A DNA stretch of 64,000 nucleotides from Halococcoides cellulosivorans (GCF_003058365.1 NZ_CP028858.1:1612001-1676000); one strand, 5' to 3'; counted from the stretch's first letter, positions 33,069-43,257 are shown. Translations and numbers: made by a program. Notes: generated by a model from the letters alone, not told the origin.

Positions 33069-34238
33069 TCACTCCACCGGTGAGACGTCGACGTTGTCGA
33101 GGCTGCGGTTGTGGATCGCCTCGCCCGTGGTGGCGTCGAACAGGTGGATGGCCGTCGGCGGAATGGTCGCGACGATCGACTCGCCCGCCTCGACGGATTC
33201 CATCCCGCTGATGGTCGCGACGAACGCGTCCGGCGACCGTTCCTCGCTGACGTGGGCACCGTACTCGTCGTCGGCGTCCGCGAGTCGCAGGTGGACGATG
33301 TTCTCGTCGCCTTTCGGTTCGACGACGTCGACGTCCATCTCGAAGGCGTGCTCGCCCGCGGCCCCGCCGAACCTGATGTCCTCCGGGCGGATGCCGAACG
33401 TGACCGCGTCTCGACCCTCGACCGCCGCGCCGAGTGCGTCGGTCAACGGATACTCGAAGCGTTCACCGACGAGGCGATCGCCCTCGACGTCCATCGCGAA
33501 GAAGTTCATCGCGGGTTCACCGATGAAGCCCGCGACGAACTGGTTTGCTGGCTGGTGGTAACAGGTCAGCGGATCCCCGATCTGCTGGAGCCGACCGTCG
33601 TTCAGGATGGCGATCCGGTCACCCATCGTCATCGCTTCGGTCTGGTCGTGAGTGACGTAGATCGTCGTCACACCCAGGTCCTCCTGGAGGCGCTGGAGCT
33701 CCGTGCGCATCTGTGCGCGGAGTTTCGCGTCCAGGTTCGCCAGCGGCTCGTCCATGAGGAACACCTCGGGATCGCGCACGATCGCGCGCCCGAGTGCGAC
33801 ACGCTGTTGTTGCCCGCCCGAGAGTTCGCTCGGCTTGCGGTCGAGCAGGTCTGCGATCTCCATCATCTCGGCGCTCTCGGTGACCTGTTGGTCGATCTCG
33901 TCGTCCGAGAGGGCGGTCGATTCTTCCAGCCCGAACGCCATGTTCCCCCGGACCGACATGTGGGGGTAGAGTGCGTACGACTGGAAGACCATCGCGACGT
34001 CCAGGTACTGTGGTTTGACGTCGTTGATGATCTCGTCACCGAGCGATATCGTGCCGGACGTGACGGTCTCCAGCCCGGCGATCATGCGCAACAGCGTCGA
34101 TTTCCCACAGCCCGACGGGCCGACGAGGACCAGAAACTCCTCGTCGGCCACGTCGATCGATACGTCGTCGATGGCGACGATTTCGCCGTCGTCGTCCTCG
34201 AAGATCTTGGTAACGTTGTCGATTGTGAGTCCAGCCAT
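33069..34238 (-). CDS. Sugar ABC transporter ATP-binding protein (MalK/UgpC type)
   Basis: The 389-residue ATPase has Walker A GPSGCGKST, signature LSGGQQQR, Walker B VFLMDEP and H-loop THDQ, followed by a C-terminal TOBE/regulatory domain (about 240-389). This is the CUT1 carbohydrate family. ATG at 34238 is one base from the upstream permease stop region. It energises the two permeases and the Tat lipoprotein encoded upstream. Confidence 0.92.
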   Translation of the reverse strand: MAGLTIDNVTKIFEDDDGEIVAIDDVSIDVADEEFLVLVGPSGCGKSTLLRMIAGLETVTSGTISLGDEIINDVKPQYLDVAMVFQSYALYPHMSVRGNMAFGLEESTALSDDEIDQQVTESAEMMEIADLLDRKPSELSGGQQQRVALGRAIVRDPEVFLMDEPLANLDAKLRAQMRTELQRLQEDLGVTTIYVTHDQTEAMTMGDRIAILNDGRLQQIGDPLTCYHQPANQFVAGFIGEPAMNFFAMDVEGDRLVGERFEYPLTDALGAAVEGRDAVTFGIRPEDIRFGGAAGEHAFEMDVDVVEPKGDENIVHLRLADADDEYGAHVSEERSPDAFVATISGMESVEAGESIVATIPPTAIHLFDATTGEAIHNRSLDNVDVSPVE

Positions 34239-34239
34239 G

Positions 34240-35115
34240 TCAAGCACCTCCGCCGGAGACGCCCTCTGCGAACTGTTTTCCGAACAGGACGTACACCGCG
34301 ATCGTCGGGAGTGCGGTGATGAACGCCCCGGCCATCAGCAAGTTGTACTGCCCGACCATCGACCCCGTAAAGGACTGCAGGGCCATGGTGACGACCTCGT
34401 ACTCGCCACGCACGAGCACGAGCGCGAAGAGGAGATCGTTCCAGATATTCGTGAACTGGTAGATCAGCGTGACCGCGAACATCGGGATCGCCAGCGGGAA
34501 CGCGATCCGCCGGTAGATCGTCCGGATCGTCGCACCGTCCAGACGGGCGGCCTCGAACATCGACTGATCGAGGCCCTTGAAGTGCCCGCGAAAGAGGAGC
34601 GTACAGATCGGGATCCCGTACGCGATGTGCGTGATCGTCAGCGCGACCAGACTGCCCTCCGGGCCGAGCAGGCCACGGATGTCGACGATACCCGTCCAGA
34701 ACCGCGTGAGCGGAACGAGCACGGCCTGGTACGGGATAAAAATCCCCGCGACGAAGATCAGCATGACCACGATCTGGCCACGCCACTTCGTAATCGTCAG
34801 CCCGTAGGCCGCCAGCGACCCGAACAGCGCCGAAAACGCCGTCGCCGGGACGACGAAGGCGACGCTGTATCCCAGCGCGGGCCAGAGCCGATCTAACGCT
34901 TGCCCCCACGGACCAATCGTGAACTGATTGCCGATCGGCGGGAGCACTGGGATCGTGGTCTGGAACGCGCTCTGGGTCTTGAACGCCGTAAAGAGCCCTG
35001 TCTCCAGAGGCAACAGGTACAGGACCACCATCGCCAGGAGGACGGCGTACAGGCCGATGCGCTTTCGCGGGACGGTCGTCGCTCGCTCGACGATAGTTCG
35101 GTCCGACGTGCTCAT
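34240..35115 (-). CDS. Sugar ABC transporter permease (MalG type)
   Basis: The 291-residue permease has six hydrophobic segments and the EAA loop EAARLDGATIRTIYRRIAFP near residue 190, which docks the ATPase. It is the second integral subunit of a CUT1 importer. Its ATG overlaps the stop of the upstream permease (ATGA). C-terminal FGKQFAEGVSGGGA is typical of MalG-like subunits. Confidence 0.92.
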   Translation of the reverse strand: MSTSDRTIVERATTVPRKRIGLYAVLLAMVVLYLLPLETGLFTAFKTQSAFQTTIPVLPPIGNQFTIGPWGQALDRLWPALGYSVAFVVPATAFSALFGSLAAYGLTITKWRGQIVVMLIFVAGIFIPYQAVLVPLTRFWTGIVDIRGLLGPEGSLVALTITHIAYGIPICTLLFRGHFKGLDQSMFEAARLDGATIRTIYRRIAFPLAIPMFAVTLIYQFTNIWNDLLFALVLVRGEYEVVTMALQSFTGSMVGQYNLLMAGAFITALPTIAVYVLFGKQFAEGVSGGGA

Positions 35116-36179
35116 AGGTCACCTCGCTGGTACTGGATGTACAGGTACGGCATGATGACGCCCAGCGCCAGGACGAACAGGATCGTCGCGATCGCTGCGC
35201 CGTAGGCGAACTGGGACGTGTCGAACGCCGTCCGGTACATCATCACCGAGAGGATGTCCGCACCGGGCCCGGGCCGACTCCCGAAGATCACGTAGAGGAA
35301 GTCGAACGCCTTCAGCGCGAACACCATCAACACGACCGCTGCACTCAGCGTCGCTGCGCGCAACTGTGGGATGATCACGCGCAAGTACATCTTGATCGTG
35401 CCGGCACCGTCGACCCGGGCGGCCTCGAACTGATCGTTCGGGATCGCTCGGAGGCCGGCCAGATAGACGACCATGCCGTAGCCGCTGAACTGCCAGGTCA
35501 ACGCGATGATCACCGCCAGCAACTTGAACTGCGCGGCCCCGATCCAGTCGACCGCGAAGAAATCCAGGCCGACGGTCTCCAGCGCGGAGTTGATGATCCC
35601 GTACCGGGGATTGTACATCCACTGCCAGAACACCGCCGTCACGACGAAAGAGAGACTCATCGGCAAGAGGTAGATCGTCCGGAACGTGTTCTCGAAGCGG
35701 ATCTGCTGATCGATGAGGATCGCGAGCAACAGGCCCACGATCAGAGTGAGGACGGTGAAGACGATCAACAGGACGATCGTGTTCCGGAACGACCAGTACT
35801 CGATCGGTCCAGTCAGCAGGCGACCGAACAGATCCGCGAGTGGGGCGGGGAGCCACGAGAGGGCGTGATCGCCACTCTGGGCGAACACTCGCTCGAAAAA
35901 CCGCGTGTACATCCCGAAATCGAGCGGCCAGTAGCTCGCCTGCAACCCCGACCAGTCGGTCAGCGAGACGAGGAAGTTCCAGCCGATCGCGCCGTAGACG
36001 AACAGCGCGACGAGCAGGCCCGCCGGCAGCCAGAAGGGTAGCGCCTGGACGAATTCGGGGCCAAGATCCAGGCCGCCAGTTCGGTGGCCACCGTCGGTCG
36101 CGAGCGGCGCGTCGCTCGTGGACTCCTCGTCGGACCGGTACCTCCGGACGCGGTCGACGATGCGATCGATGGCGGACAT
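35112..36179 (-). CDS. Sugar ABC transporter permease (MalF type)
   Basis: The 355-residue permease has six or more hydrophobic segments, a large extracytoplasmic loop and EAARVDGAGTIKMYLRVIIP as the EAA motif. It pairs with the MalG-type subunit. It lies six bases after the substrate-binding gene in the same operon. The N-terminal 45 residues are cytoplasmic and polar. Confidence 0.92.
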   Translation of the reverse strand: MSAIDRIVDRVRRYRSDEESTSDAPLATDGGHRTGGLDLGPEFVQALPFWLPAGLLVALFVYGAIGWNFLVSLTDWSGLQASYWPLDFGMYTRFFERVFAQSGDHALSWLPAPLADLFGRLLTGPIEYWSFRNTIVLLIVFTVLTLIVGLLLAILIDQQIRFENTFRTIYLLPMSLSFVVTAVFWQWMYNPRYGIINSALETVGLDFFAVDWIGAAQFKLLAVIIALTWQFSGYGMVVYLAGLRAIPNDQFEAARVDGAGTIKMYLRVIIPQLRAATLSAAVVLMVFALKAFDFLYVIFGSRPGPGADILSVMMYRTAFDTSQFAYGAAIATILFVLALGVIMPYLYIQYQRGDL

Positions 36180-36185
36180 GCGCGG

Positions 36186-37451
36186 TCAGTTGAAGGCGCT
36201 CTCGATGCCAGAGTAGGTGTCGTCGACGTTCCAGTTCGCGATGAAGTCTGCGAAGGCGTCTTCGACGTTGCCCTTGACCGTGGGCGTCACGCCGGTCCCG
36301 TGGGCGATCGTCGGTGGTTGGGCCGTCGACGCCCCGAAGTCCTCGGACTGGGACGTGAGGAAGGGTCCGAACTCGTCCATCGAGACGTCCGTTCGCGGCG
36401 GGATCGACCCCTTGTTGGTGTTGAACGCGATCTGGCCGTCGACCGAGCCAGCGTACGACAGCCACGCCTCGGTCGCGTCCGGCGAGGGGTTGGGCTGGGG
36501 CATCACGAACGCGTCACTCACGACGTGGTAGACGTCGCCGGTCCCGGGGAAGGGGACGTAGTCCCAGTCGGTGCCGTACTCGAAGTCCTCGGCGGACTTG
36601 TACTGGCCGGCGGCCCAGTCGCCCTGGTGGAGGAACGCGGCCTCGTCCTGGATGACGCTCTGGTTGCCGGTGTCCCAGGAGACCGACCCAGCGTCCTCGA
36701 TGAAGTACTCGCGGTAGTCGGCGGTCAACTGGAGGGCGTCTTTGACGGCCTGCTCGTTGGCGGCGACGTTGCCGTCGAGGACGTCGAGATAGGTGTCGAC
36801 GCCCGCTTGTCCGACGAGGATGTCTTCCCAGAGCTGAACGGTCGACCACTGGGCACTCGTCTGGTGGGCCATCCCGGCGGCGTCGGTCTCTGCTTCGACG
36901 GTCTCCATCGCCGTGAGAACGTCGCCGGGCGTTTCGAGACTCGCGGGATCGACACCCGCGTCTTCGACGACCGAGACGTTGTAAAACAGGTTGTTCAGCC
37001 GGTGGATGTTGACCGGGACGGCGACGAACGTGCCGTCGTCGGTCTGGGCGAGTTCCATTACGCCGTCCTGGTAAGCCGACTGCATCTCGTCGGTCCAGAC
37101 CGACCCGATGTCCGCGAGCACGTCCGAGTCGAGGTAGGTGTTCATCGCCTTGCCCGGCCAGATCTGGAACGTGCCGGGCGGGTTCTCGTTGAGCACGCGG
37201 TTCTGAATGACGGTGTCGAGTGCACTGCCCGCGCCACCGGGCGCGGGGTTGTTGTTGACGGTGTAGTCGTATTCTTCCTCGTACCCGTCGATGAGGGCCT
37301 GGATCGCGTCTTCCTCACCACCGGCGGTCCACCAGTGGACGAGTTCGAGTTCGTTCGATCCGCCGTCGCCGTCACACCCCGCGAGCATGGCGGCACTGGC
37401 TGTTCCTGCGACACTGACGAACTGGCGTCGGGAGAGTGGGTTGTCGGGCAT
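36186..37451 (-). CDS. Tat-exported substrate-binding lipoprotein of the sugar ABC importer
   Basis: The 421-residue protein starts MPDNPLSRRQFVSVAGTASA with the twin-arginine motif and a lipobox LAGC, so it is folded in the cytoplasm, exported by Tat and lipid-anchored at Cys. The mature part has the family-1 binding-protein fold (LELVHWWTAGGEEDA). A DNA sequence similar to TTTTAT lies about 45-52 bases upstream. It heads the ABC operon. Confidence 0.92.
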   Translation of the reverse strand: MPDNPLSRRQFVSVAGTASAAMLAGCDGDGGSNELELVHWWTAGGEEDAIQALIDGYEEEYDYTVNNNPAPGGAGSALDTVIQNRVLNENPPGTFQIWPGKAMNTYLDSDVLADIGSVWTDEMQSAYQDGVMELAQTDDGTFVAVPVNIHRLNNLFYNVSVVEDAGVDPASLETPGDVLTAMETVEAETDAAGMAHQTSAQWSTVQLWEDILVGQAGVDTYLDVLDGNVAANEQAVKDALQLTADYREYFIEDAGSVSWDTGNQSVIQDEAAFLHQGDWAAGQYKSAEDFEYGTDWDYVPFPGTGDVYHVVSDAFVMPQPNPSPDATEAWLSYAGSVDGQIAFNTNKGSIPPRTDVSMDEFGPFLTSQSEDFGASTAQPPTIAHGTGVTPTVKGNVEDAFADFIANWNVDDTYSGIESAFN

Positions 37452-37611
37452 GAGAGTCACCTTCGACGGTCACGATGTGCTTCGGAGACGCACCTCATAA
37501 AAGATTGGGACAGTTTCACAACCGAATGGGTGACAAGAAGTCGCCGGCGCCGGTTCCGACGACGGCGGCGACAGTCACACGAACCGATCGTCCGACCGGC
37601 CAGGGCCAGGG

Positions 37612-38340
37612 TCAATCGGTCGATTCGTCCATCTGTTCGCGCTCGACCACCAGCACCGGCCCGAGGAACCGTTCAGCGACCTGTTCTGCGGAGTGGCCGA
37701 ACACGAACGTCGCGAGTGAGGGGTCGGACTCGCCCATCACGACGACATCGTACTCGGCCGCGAGATCGGCAATCGCGTCGGCCGGTTTGACGCCACGCTC
37801 GGTGCGAGTCCCGATCCGAGCGGGATCGATAGCCCCGTCTTCGAACCGATCGACGAGACCGTCGAGCATCAAATCGACGTCGGCGTCCGACTCGTCCTCG
37901 TCGGTAACGTGAAACAGCGTGATCGTCACGTCCGTTTCCGCGAACAGGCCAGTGACGACCTGGGCCAGTCGATCGATCCCGACCGTTCCCCGGACCGCGA
38001 CGAGCACGTCCTCCAGTTCGGTGACCGTCCGCGGGACGAGTGTCGCCAGACAGTCGTGTTCTTTGCTCTGGCGATCGATCGTCTGCTGGCCGTCGTGAGT
38101 GAAGACCAGTCGCGTCTCGACGGTCGCGCCGCCCTCCTCCAGGACCGTCCGGTACTCCGTGAGGCGATCCTGGGCGCGCTCTTCGAACTGCATCCGCGCC
38201 TGTCCGGGCGCGGTCTGATCGGGGATGACGTGATAGCCCAGCAAGATCACGTGCGCCTCGGCCAGCAGTTCGGGCGTTCCTTCGGGGAGCGATTCGCCTT
38301 CGAGTACCTCGATCGGGACGAGGACGGTTGGTCTGGTCAT
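37612..38340 (-). CDS. Two-domain universal stress protein (UspA)
   Basis: The 242-residue protein reads as two Usp-like halves. The first starts TRPTVLVPIEVLEG. The second starts near TVGIDRLAQVVTGLF and has VVMGESDPSLATFVFGHSAEQV, the ATP-binding GxxG(x9)GS-like region. It lies one base after the APC permease stop and probably regulates that transporter or responds to stress with it. Confidence 0.82.
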   Translation of the reverse strand: MTRPTVLVPIEVLEGESLPEGTPELLAEAHVILLGYHVIPDQTAPGQARMQFEERAQDRLTEYRTVLEEGGATVETRLVFTHDGQQTIDRQSKEHDCLATLVPRTVTELEDVLVAVRGTVGIDRLAQVVTGLFAETDVTITLFHVTDEDESDADVDLMLDGLVDRFEDGAIDPARIGTRTERGVKPADAIADLAAEYDVVVMGESDPSLATFVFGHSAEQVAERFLGPVLVVEREQMDESTD

Positions 38341-38341
38341 C

Positions 38342-39778
38342 TCAGATGTCTCCTTTGAGGTCGACGGTGCCCGCATAGTAGCGCGTCCACGCCAGCGAGA
38401 GCACCATGATCACGGTCCCGATCACGATCGGGACGGGCCCCATGAAGGGGATGAGCGCGAGACTCGCGATCGCGCCGACGACCGGGAGAAGCGGTGATCC
38501 CGGCACGCGGAACTTCGGGTCGTACCAGTCGGGGCTCCGGCGGCGTACGGCGAGGAGGGCGACACAGATCAGCGCGTACATCACCAGATGGAGGTAGGAC
38601 GCGACCTTCGCGAGCAGTTCGACCTGGCCCGTCGCGACGAGCACGGCGATTGGCCCGCCCGCCATGCCGAGTGCGACGTGGGGCGTCCCGTAGCGGAGAT
38701 TGATCCGACCCGCCGCCTCGGGCAACAGTGCATCACGGCTGAGCGCGTACACCGACCGGGAGGCGCTCAGAATCGAGGCGTTCGCACTCGAAAACGTCGC
38801 GAGGAGGCCCGCGACGAGGATCAGGACCGCGCCGGGCAGGCCGAGCAACTCGCGGGCGACCTCGACCATCGCAGTCTCACCGAACGTGCCCAACCGCTCG
38901 GCCCCGAACGAACTCGTCGCGACGAAGATCGTCACGGCATAGAAGATCGTCACGACCACGACCGACCCGACCATCGCCAGTGGGAGATTCCGCCCAGGCT
39001 TTTTGATCTCGCCGGCGACGGTCGCGACCTGTGCGAAGCCCAGATACGAGGTGAAAACGAGCGCCGCGGTCGTCGCCACCGGGAGATAGCCACGCGGGAA
39101 AAACGCCTCGGGGGCGGTGACACGGCCGAACACGCCGAACGCGTCGAGGCTCCCGTAGGTGAGAAAGCCCGTGAGGATCACGAGCAACACGATCACGATC
39201 GCGTTTTGCAGTTTCGCGGTGTTCTCGGTCCCACCGACGCTGAGTGCCGTCAGCGCGACGCCGACGACCAGGCCCAGAACGACCGCCGGTTGGACGGGCA
39301 GATCGAGCACGATGTCCATCTCGGCCAGCACGGCGACGACGTAGTGGCCGAGTCCGACCAGATAGAAGGCGGCGGCGAAGACGAGTCCGAGCCACAACCC
39401 GAGACCGACGATCGCACCGGCCGAGGTGCCCAGACACCGTGAGATGAAATAGTACCCACCGCCCGAGCGGGGCATCGCCGTCGCGAGTTCCGAGGCGGGG
39501 AGTGCGACGAGCAAGGCGACGATCCCACCGATGACAAAGGAGAGCGCCGCGGCGGGCCCGGCATGTTGGGCGGCGAGACCGGGGAAGACGAAGATGCCGG
39601 CGCCGATCATCGTCCCGATCCCGATCGCGAGGCCCCCGACGAGGCCGATCGTCCGTTCGAGTTCGACGCCCGATCCGTGAGCAGTCGTCTCGTCGGTGAC
39701 GGCCTCGGGTTCGTCGGCGGGGCGATCACCCTCGACGTTCTCGCCGCCGGTCGAGACGTCGACCGATCCATCGACCAT
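38342..39778 (-). CDS. APC family amino-acid permease
   Basis: The 478-residue protein has a 40-residue acidic N-terminus and about 12 hydrophobic segments. [20 protein letters not shown] is the conserved first APC helix, and [20 protein letters not shown] follows. Likely imports amino acids or cationic compounds. Upstream of and coupled to the UspA gene, an arrangement common in haloarchaea. Confidence 0.9.
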   Translation of the reverse strand: MVDGSVDVSTGGENVEGDRPADEPEAVTDETTAHGSGVELERTIGLVGGLAIGIGTMIGAGIFVFPGLAAQHAGPAAALSFVIGGIVALLVALPASELATAMPRSGGGYYFISRCLGTSAGAIVGLGLWLGLVFAAAFYLVGLGHYVVAVLAEMDIVLDLPVQPAVVLGLVVGVALTALSVGGTENTAKLQNAIVIVLLVILTGFLTYGSLDAFGVFGRVTAPEAFFPRGYLPVATTAALVFTSYLGFAQVATVAGEIKKPGRNLPLAMVGSVVVVTIFYAVTIFVATSSFGAERLGTFGETAMVEVARELLGLPGAVLILVAGLLATFSSANASILSASRSVYALSRDALLPEAAGRINLRYGTPHVALGMAGGPIAVLVATGQVELLAKVASYLHLVMYALICVALLAVRRRSPDWYDPKFRVPGSPLLPVVGAIASLALIPFMGPVPIVIGTVIMVLSLAWTRYYAGTVDLKGDI

Positions 39779-39882
39779 ATCCGGACTGCCGCGGGGAGGC
39801 CCATAGTTGTATCGCCCGCACTGGGTGACCGGTCCTGACGCTCACCCCCCAGGATTATCAGGAGTGGCTGCGACCCACCCGT

Positions 39883-40413
39883 ATGTCGACAGAGACCGAG
39901 GACGGCCTCGCCCGAACGAGCCCACTCGCTCGGACCCGACCGATCGCGACCCTGATCGCCGCGGTCCTCGCGGTCGAACTCGTCGGCGCGTCGGGTGCGG
40001 TGTTCACGACGGGTGGGCTCGACTGGTACGCGACGCTCCAGCGCCCGCCCATCGCACCGCCGAACTGGGTGTTCGGGCCGGTCTGGACGCTGCTGTTTGC
40101 AGGCATGGGGATCGCCGTCTGGCTCGTCTGGCGACAGCGACACGAGGCAAGTCCCGTCGGGGGCCTGGCCGACCGTGCGCTCGCCCTGTTCGCGATCCAC
40201 ATGGTCGTCAACGTCGCCTGGTCGGGCGCGTTTTTCGGCCTGCAATCCACGGCGATCGGACTCGCCGTCATCGTGGTGCTCTGGGCGCTGATCTTCGCGA
40301 CGATGGTCGCGTTCTACCGGATCGACTGGCGGGCCAGCGCGCTGCTCGGCCCGTATCTCGCGTGGGTGAGTTTCGCGAGCGTGCTCAACGCGTGGCTGTG
40401 GCTGTTGAACTGA
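39883..40413 (+). CDS. TspO/MBR family membrane protein
   Basis: The 176-residue five-helix protein has the TspO core RPPIAPPNWVFGPVWTLLFA and NVAWSGAFFGLQS. TspO binds porphyrins and sterol-like ligands and is often linked to oxidative or light responses. Two other heme-like handling proteins (SOUL) occur elsewhere in the window. Monocistronic. Confidence 0.92.
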   Translation: MSTETEDGLARTSPLARTRPIATLIAAVLAVELVGASGAVFTTGGLDWYATLQRPPIAPPNWVFGPVWTLLFAGMGIAVWLVWRQRHEASPVGGLADRALALFAIHMVVNVAWSGAFFGLQSTAIGLAVIVVLWALIFATMVAFYRIDWRASALLGPYLAWVSFASVLNAWLWLLN

Positions 40414-40428
40414 GTAGATGCGGGCGAT

Positions 40429-40917
40429 TCAGGGGTCGAGCGTCGCCGTCCCCGTCTCGATGGCCGTCCGGAAGTTCTCCAGGCCCTCGCGCTGGTGGGC
40501 CCGGAGCGCATCGATCGTGTCCGCGAACGCGATCCCGACGAGTCGATCGACGACGGCACTGACGAGGGGGACCGAGTACCCGAGTTCGAGCCGTTCGGTC
40601 AGGACGACCCCGTCGGCGGTCGGTTCGATCGAAAATTCGAGGCGACCCCCGAGCAGCGAGCGAGGACCGGTGACCGCGAAGACGTACCGGCGCTCGGGGT
40701 CGACGCTCTCGACCAGGTAGCGGCCGCCGACGATGCGCTCACGAAAGTATTCGAACTGACAGAACGTCGCCCCTTCGGTCGTGGGATCGCCCGTGAGCGA
40801 CGCGAAGTGGATGTGATCGTCGGATAGCAGCGTGTAGTTCGCGTCGAGGTTCGCGACGAACGCCGCGATGTCGGCGGGCGTCGCGTCGATGGCGATCGAA
40901 TCGTCGAGGACGATCAC
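40429..40917 (-). CDS. SRPBCC family protein
   Basis: The 162-residue protein starts MIVLDDSIAIDATPADIAAF and shows the START/polyketide-cyclase-like pattern of a helix-grip fold: ATFCQFEYFRERIVGGRYLV, VLTERLELGYSVPL. It probably binds a hydrophobic ligand. No catalytic residues are implied. Convergent with tspO. Confidence 0.72.
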   Translation of the reverse strand: MIVLDDSIAIDATPADIAAFVANLDANYTLLSDDHIHFASLTGDPTTEGATFCQFEYFRERIVGGRYLVESVDPERRYVFAVTGPRSLLGGRLEFSIEPTADGVVLTERLELGYSVPLVSAVVDRLVGIAFADTIDALRAHQREGLENFRTAIETGTATLDP

Positions 40918-41018
40918 GATCGGGTCCTCCAGGAGCGGTCTCGAATCGATGTGACGGACCGACGAGCCTCCCGTGATCGACCTTCCCAGCCGACCGACCG
41001 GTAAGCGGGCACTCCCAG

Positions 41019-41035
41019 CAGGGCTCGCAGCCCTG
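41019..41035. terminator. Hairpin in the 40918-41086 spacer
   Basis: A 7-bp stem CAGGGCT/AGCCCTG with loop CGC lies in a gene-free spacer between two genes transcribed leftward. It could be a processing site or part of a regulatory leader, but one hairpin of this size may arise by chance. Confidence 0.25.
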
Positions 41036-41086
41036 TATGCCGAGCGGCGTGTGTGTTGGTAGTCATATGTCGAGTCGCGCGCCCGA

Positions 41087-41707
41087 TCACAGCACGCCGA
41101 CTGCCATCGCGAGCAAGGCGTACAAAACGACTGCGTAGATGGCGTCGATCCAGAAGATGCGGAGGAGGCTCACGAGTTTCGAGAGCGCGACGAGCGGATA
41201 GCCGACGATCTGAAGCAGGGAATCGCTTCGTTTGGACTGTCGCCAGAGCGCCTGGATCGGATCGTCGTTCGGCAGCGCGTGCGCAGCGAGTGCAAATCCA
41301 GGATAGAATCCAGCCAGCCAGAGCCACGGTGACCCCTCGTTGGTCACGATACCGCCGAATTCGAGGCCCACGCTGATCCCGTACAGCGCGAGCGCGAGGA
41401 TCGTCGTCACGACCACGGGGCCCAACACGAGGCCGAACATCGCTCCGAACGAATCGAGCGCGTCGTAATCGACGACCCGTTCGACCCGCTCGTCGGCGCC
41501 TGCCTCCTCGGTCGCTCCCAGCGGTCGGGCGACATCGCCCAGCGCAGTCTTTCCCTCAAGATCGCTGACATCCACGCCCTCGGGAACGGCGAACTCGTGG
41601 ACAGGGACGCCGTAGTACTCCTCGAACACTCCCTGAACGACGCGGTTGGCGACGATGCCAGGGAACGTGGCGATGTTGAATACGATGCCCAGACCAGGGA
41701 TAAGCAT
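41087..41707 (-). CDS. Membrane protein, unknown function
   Basis: The 206-residue protein starts MLIPGLGIVFNIATFPGIVA, a first membrane helix, then a soluble acidic loop (FAVPEGVDVSDLEGKTALGD) and three or four more hydrophobic segments near the C-terminus. HALPNDDPIQALWRQSKRSD is a polar loop. No family is recognised. The ATG at 41707 is chosen because the frame upstream lacks membrane or domain features. Possibly a metalloprotease-like fold, but no HExxH is seen. Confidence 0.55.
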   Translation of the reverse strand: MLIPGLGIVFNIATFPGIVANRVVQGVFEEYYGVPVHEFAVPEGVDVSDLEGKTALGDVARPLGATEEAGADERVERVVDYDALDSFGAMFGLVLGPVVVTTILALALYGISVGLEFGGIVTNEGSPWLWLAGFYPGFALAAHALPNDDPIQALWRQSKRSDSLLQIVGYPLVALSKLVSLLRIFWIDAIYAVVLYALLAMAVGVL

Positions 41708-41829
41708 GCAAAATTGTCCGCTATCTCCCGTATCAAAGCTGTCGATTTCGATGGTCGTTTCTCGTCGTGTCGGTGGACGGTGTGAACCCAATTCGATCTC
41801 ACCCCACGCCAGGCGGACCGGGCGTCGGG

Positions 41830-42816
41830 TCAGTCCTCGGCCGTGACGAACTCGTAGAGCCCATCGCTGGTCACTTCGACACCCTGACTGGCGAAGAAGT
41901 TCGCGACGTTTGTACAGTCACGCCGGAGGAAATCCTCGGCGTTCGGCGAGTGGGTCGTGACGGCCTGGCCCAGATCGATCACGACGAGTTGGCCCTCGTG
42001 GAAGACGACGTTGTACTCCGAGAGGTCGCCGTGGACCAGACCCGCCCGGTGGAGGCGGCGCATGTACTCCCGGAGCACCTCGAAGGCCGTCTCGGGGTTC
42101 TCGATGTGGACCTCGTTCAGCCGTTTCGCACGGCCGGCCTCGGTGGCGATGTACTCCATGACGAGGACGTTCCGCTCGACGGCAATCGGCTCTGGAACTC
42201 GGACGCCCGCCTCGCGAGCGCGACGGAGGTTCGCGAACTCCTTGCGAACCCAGGCCGTGACGACCTTTTTCTTGTCAGAGCCGATCCCCTCGAAGCGCGG
42301 GTCGCCGTCGAGGTATCCGCGCATGTCCTTGAAATCCGAGGCGTTGATCCGATAGACCTTGACCGCGACCTCGCGCTCGGCGTCCGGGGTCGGTGGCTGG
42401 TCGTCGCTCGTGGATCGGTCTCGCTCGTCGCCCCCGGTGTCGTCGGACCCGGTATCGTCGCTGCCCTCATCGCCGTCTGTGTCGACCGTCAGGTCTGCTC
42501 CGCCCGCATCCGGGGATTCACTCCCCGCGAGAGCGGTGTAGACGTTGGCTTCCTTGCCCGTCGATATCGGTGCACCGAACGCGTCGATGTAGCCGTCCTG
42601 AACGAGTTTGTACAGTGCGGCGAAGGTCGCGTCGTCGAACACCGACGCCTCGACTTTGAACTGCTCGGTGTCCTTGATGCGCTTGCGAAATTCGCTGAAC
42701 TCGCGGTCGCGACGCCGGGCGATCCGGTCGGCTTCCGTGTCGGCCACGTCGATCGACTCGAACTCGTCGCCGGGCGTCTCGGCCTCGTCGAGATCCAGCA
42801 GCCCAAAGTCACTCAC
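41830..42816 (-). CDS. rio1: RIO1-type serine/threonine kinase
   Basis: The 328-residue kinase has the RIO P-loop STGKEANVYTAL near residue 85, the catalytic Lys in VAVKVYR near 152, YMRRLHRAGLVHGDLSEYNV with the catalytic Asp, and metal Asp in VVIDLGQAV. Between the P-loop and the catalytic Lys is a roughly 50-residue acidic, Asp/Ser-rich insert (GSDDTGSDDTGGDERDR). RIO1 acts in small-subunit ribosome maturation. It lies near eIF1A on the same strand. Confidence 0.93.
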   Translation of the reverse strand: MSDFGLLDLDEAETPGDEFESIDVADTEADRIARRRDREFSEFRKRIKDTEQFKVEASVFDDATFAALYKLVQDGYIDAFGAPISTGKEANVYTALAGSESPDAGGADLTVDTDGDEGSDDTGSDDTGGDERDRSTSDDQPPTPDAEREVAVKVYRINASDFKDMRGYLDGDPRFEGIGSDKKKVVTAWVRKEFANLRRAREAGVRVPEPIAVERNVLVMEYIATEAGRAKRLNEVHIENPETAFEVLREYMRRLHRAGLVHGDLSEYNVVFHEGQLVVIDLGQAVTTHSPNAEDFLRRDCTNVANFFASQGVEVTSDGLYEFVTAED

Positions 42817-42894
42817 GCTCGATCACCGGGAACACGACCAGCATAGTACGCCGACTGGCCAGGAAAACGGGGGCGACCCGTCATCGATGGGCGA

Positions 42895-43185
42895 TCACGG
42901 GTCCTGAATGTGGCCGTCCTCGCGCAACTGATCGGCTTCCTGTTTCTCGTAGCGCCAGGTGATGTCGGCTTTCTCGTCCTGCCAGTCCCAGGGGTCGACG
43001 AGGACGACGTCGTCCTCGCGAATCCAGATGCGCTTTTGCATCTTCCCGGGGATCCGCGCGGTCCGTTCGGTCCCGTCCATACAGCGGACAGCGACCCGAT
43101 TGGCACCGAGCATGTCGGTCACGACCGCGAAGAGTTCGTCTTCGTCGGGCATGCGGAGATCTGTACGTCCCTCGTTGTCGCTCAT
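42895..43185 (-). CDS. Translation initiation factor eIF1A
   Basis: The 96-residue OB-fold protein has [20 protein letters not shown], then [38 protein letters not shown], all classical aIF1A sequence. It stimulates ribosome subunit joining and start selection. Its start faces the primase gene across a divergent promoter; TTAA-type TATA sequence lies about 30 bases upstream. rio1 follows 78 bases downstream. Confidence 0.95.
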   Translation of the reverse strand: MSDNEGRTDLRMPDEDELFAVVTDMLGANRVAVRCMDGTERTARIPGKMQKRIWIREDDVVLVDPWDWQDEKADITWRYEKQEADQLREDGHIQDP

Positions 43186-43249
43186 GCTCGCGGGTTCGGT
43201 ATCCGGCCGGTTAAGTGTTGCACTGCGGCGTGCTCGTCGGTGACCGCCG

Positions 43250-43257
43250 GCTTTATT
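43250..43257 (+). promoter_or_regulatory. TATA-like box for priL
   Basis: CTTTATTC lies 26-33 bases before the ATG at 43283 in a divergent spacer shared with eIF1A, the leaderless spacing seen elsewhere in the window. Confidence 0.5.
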
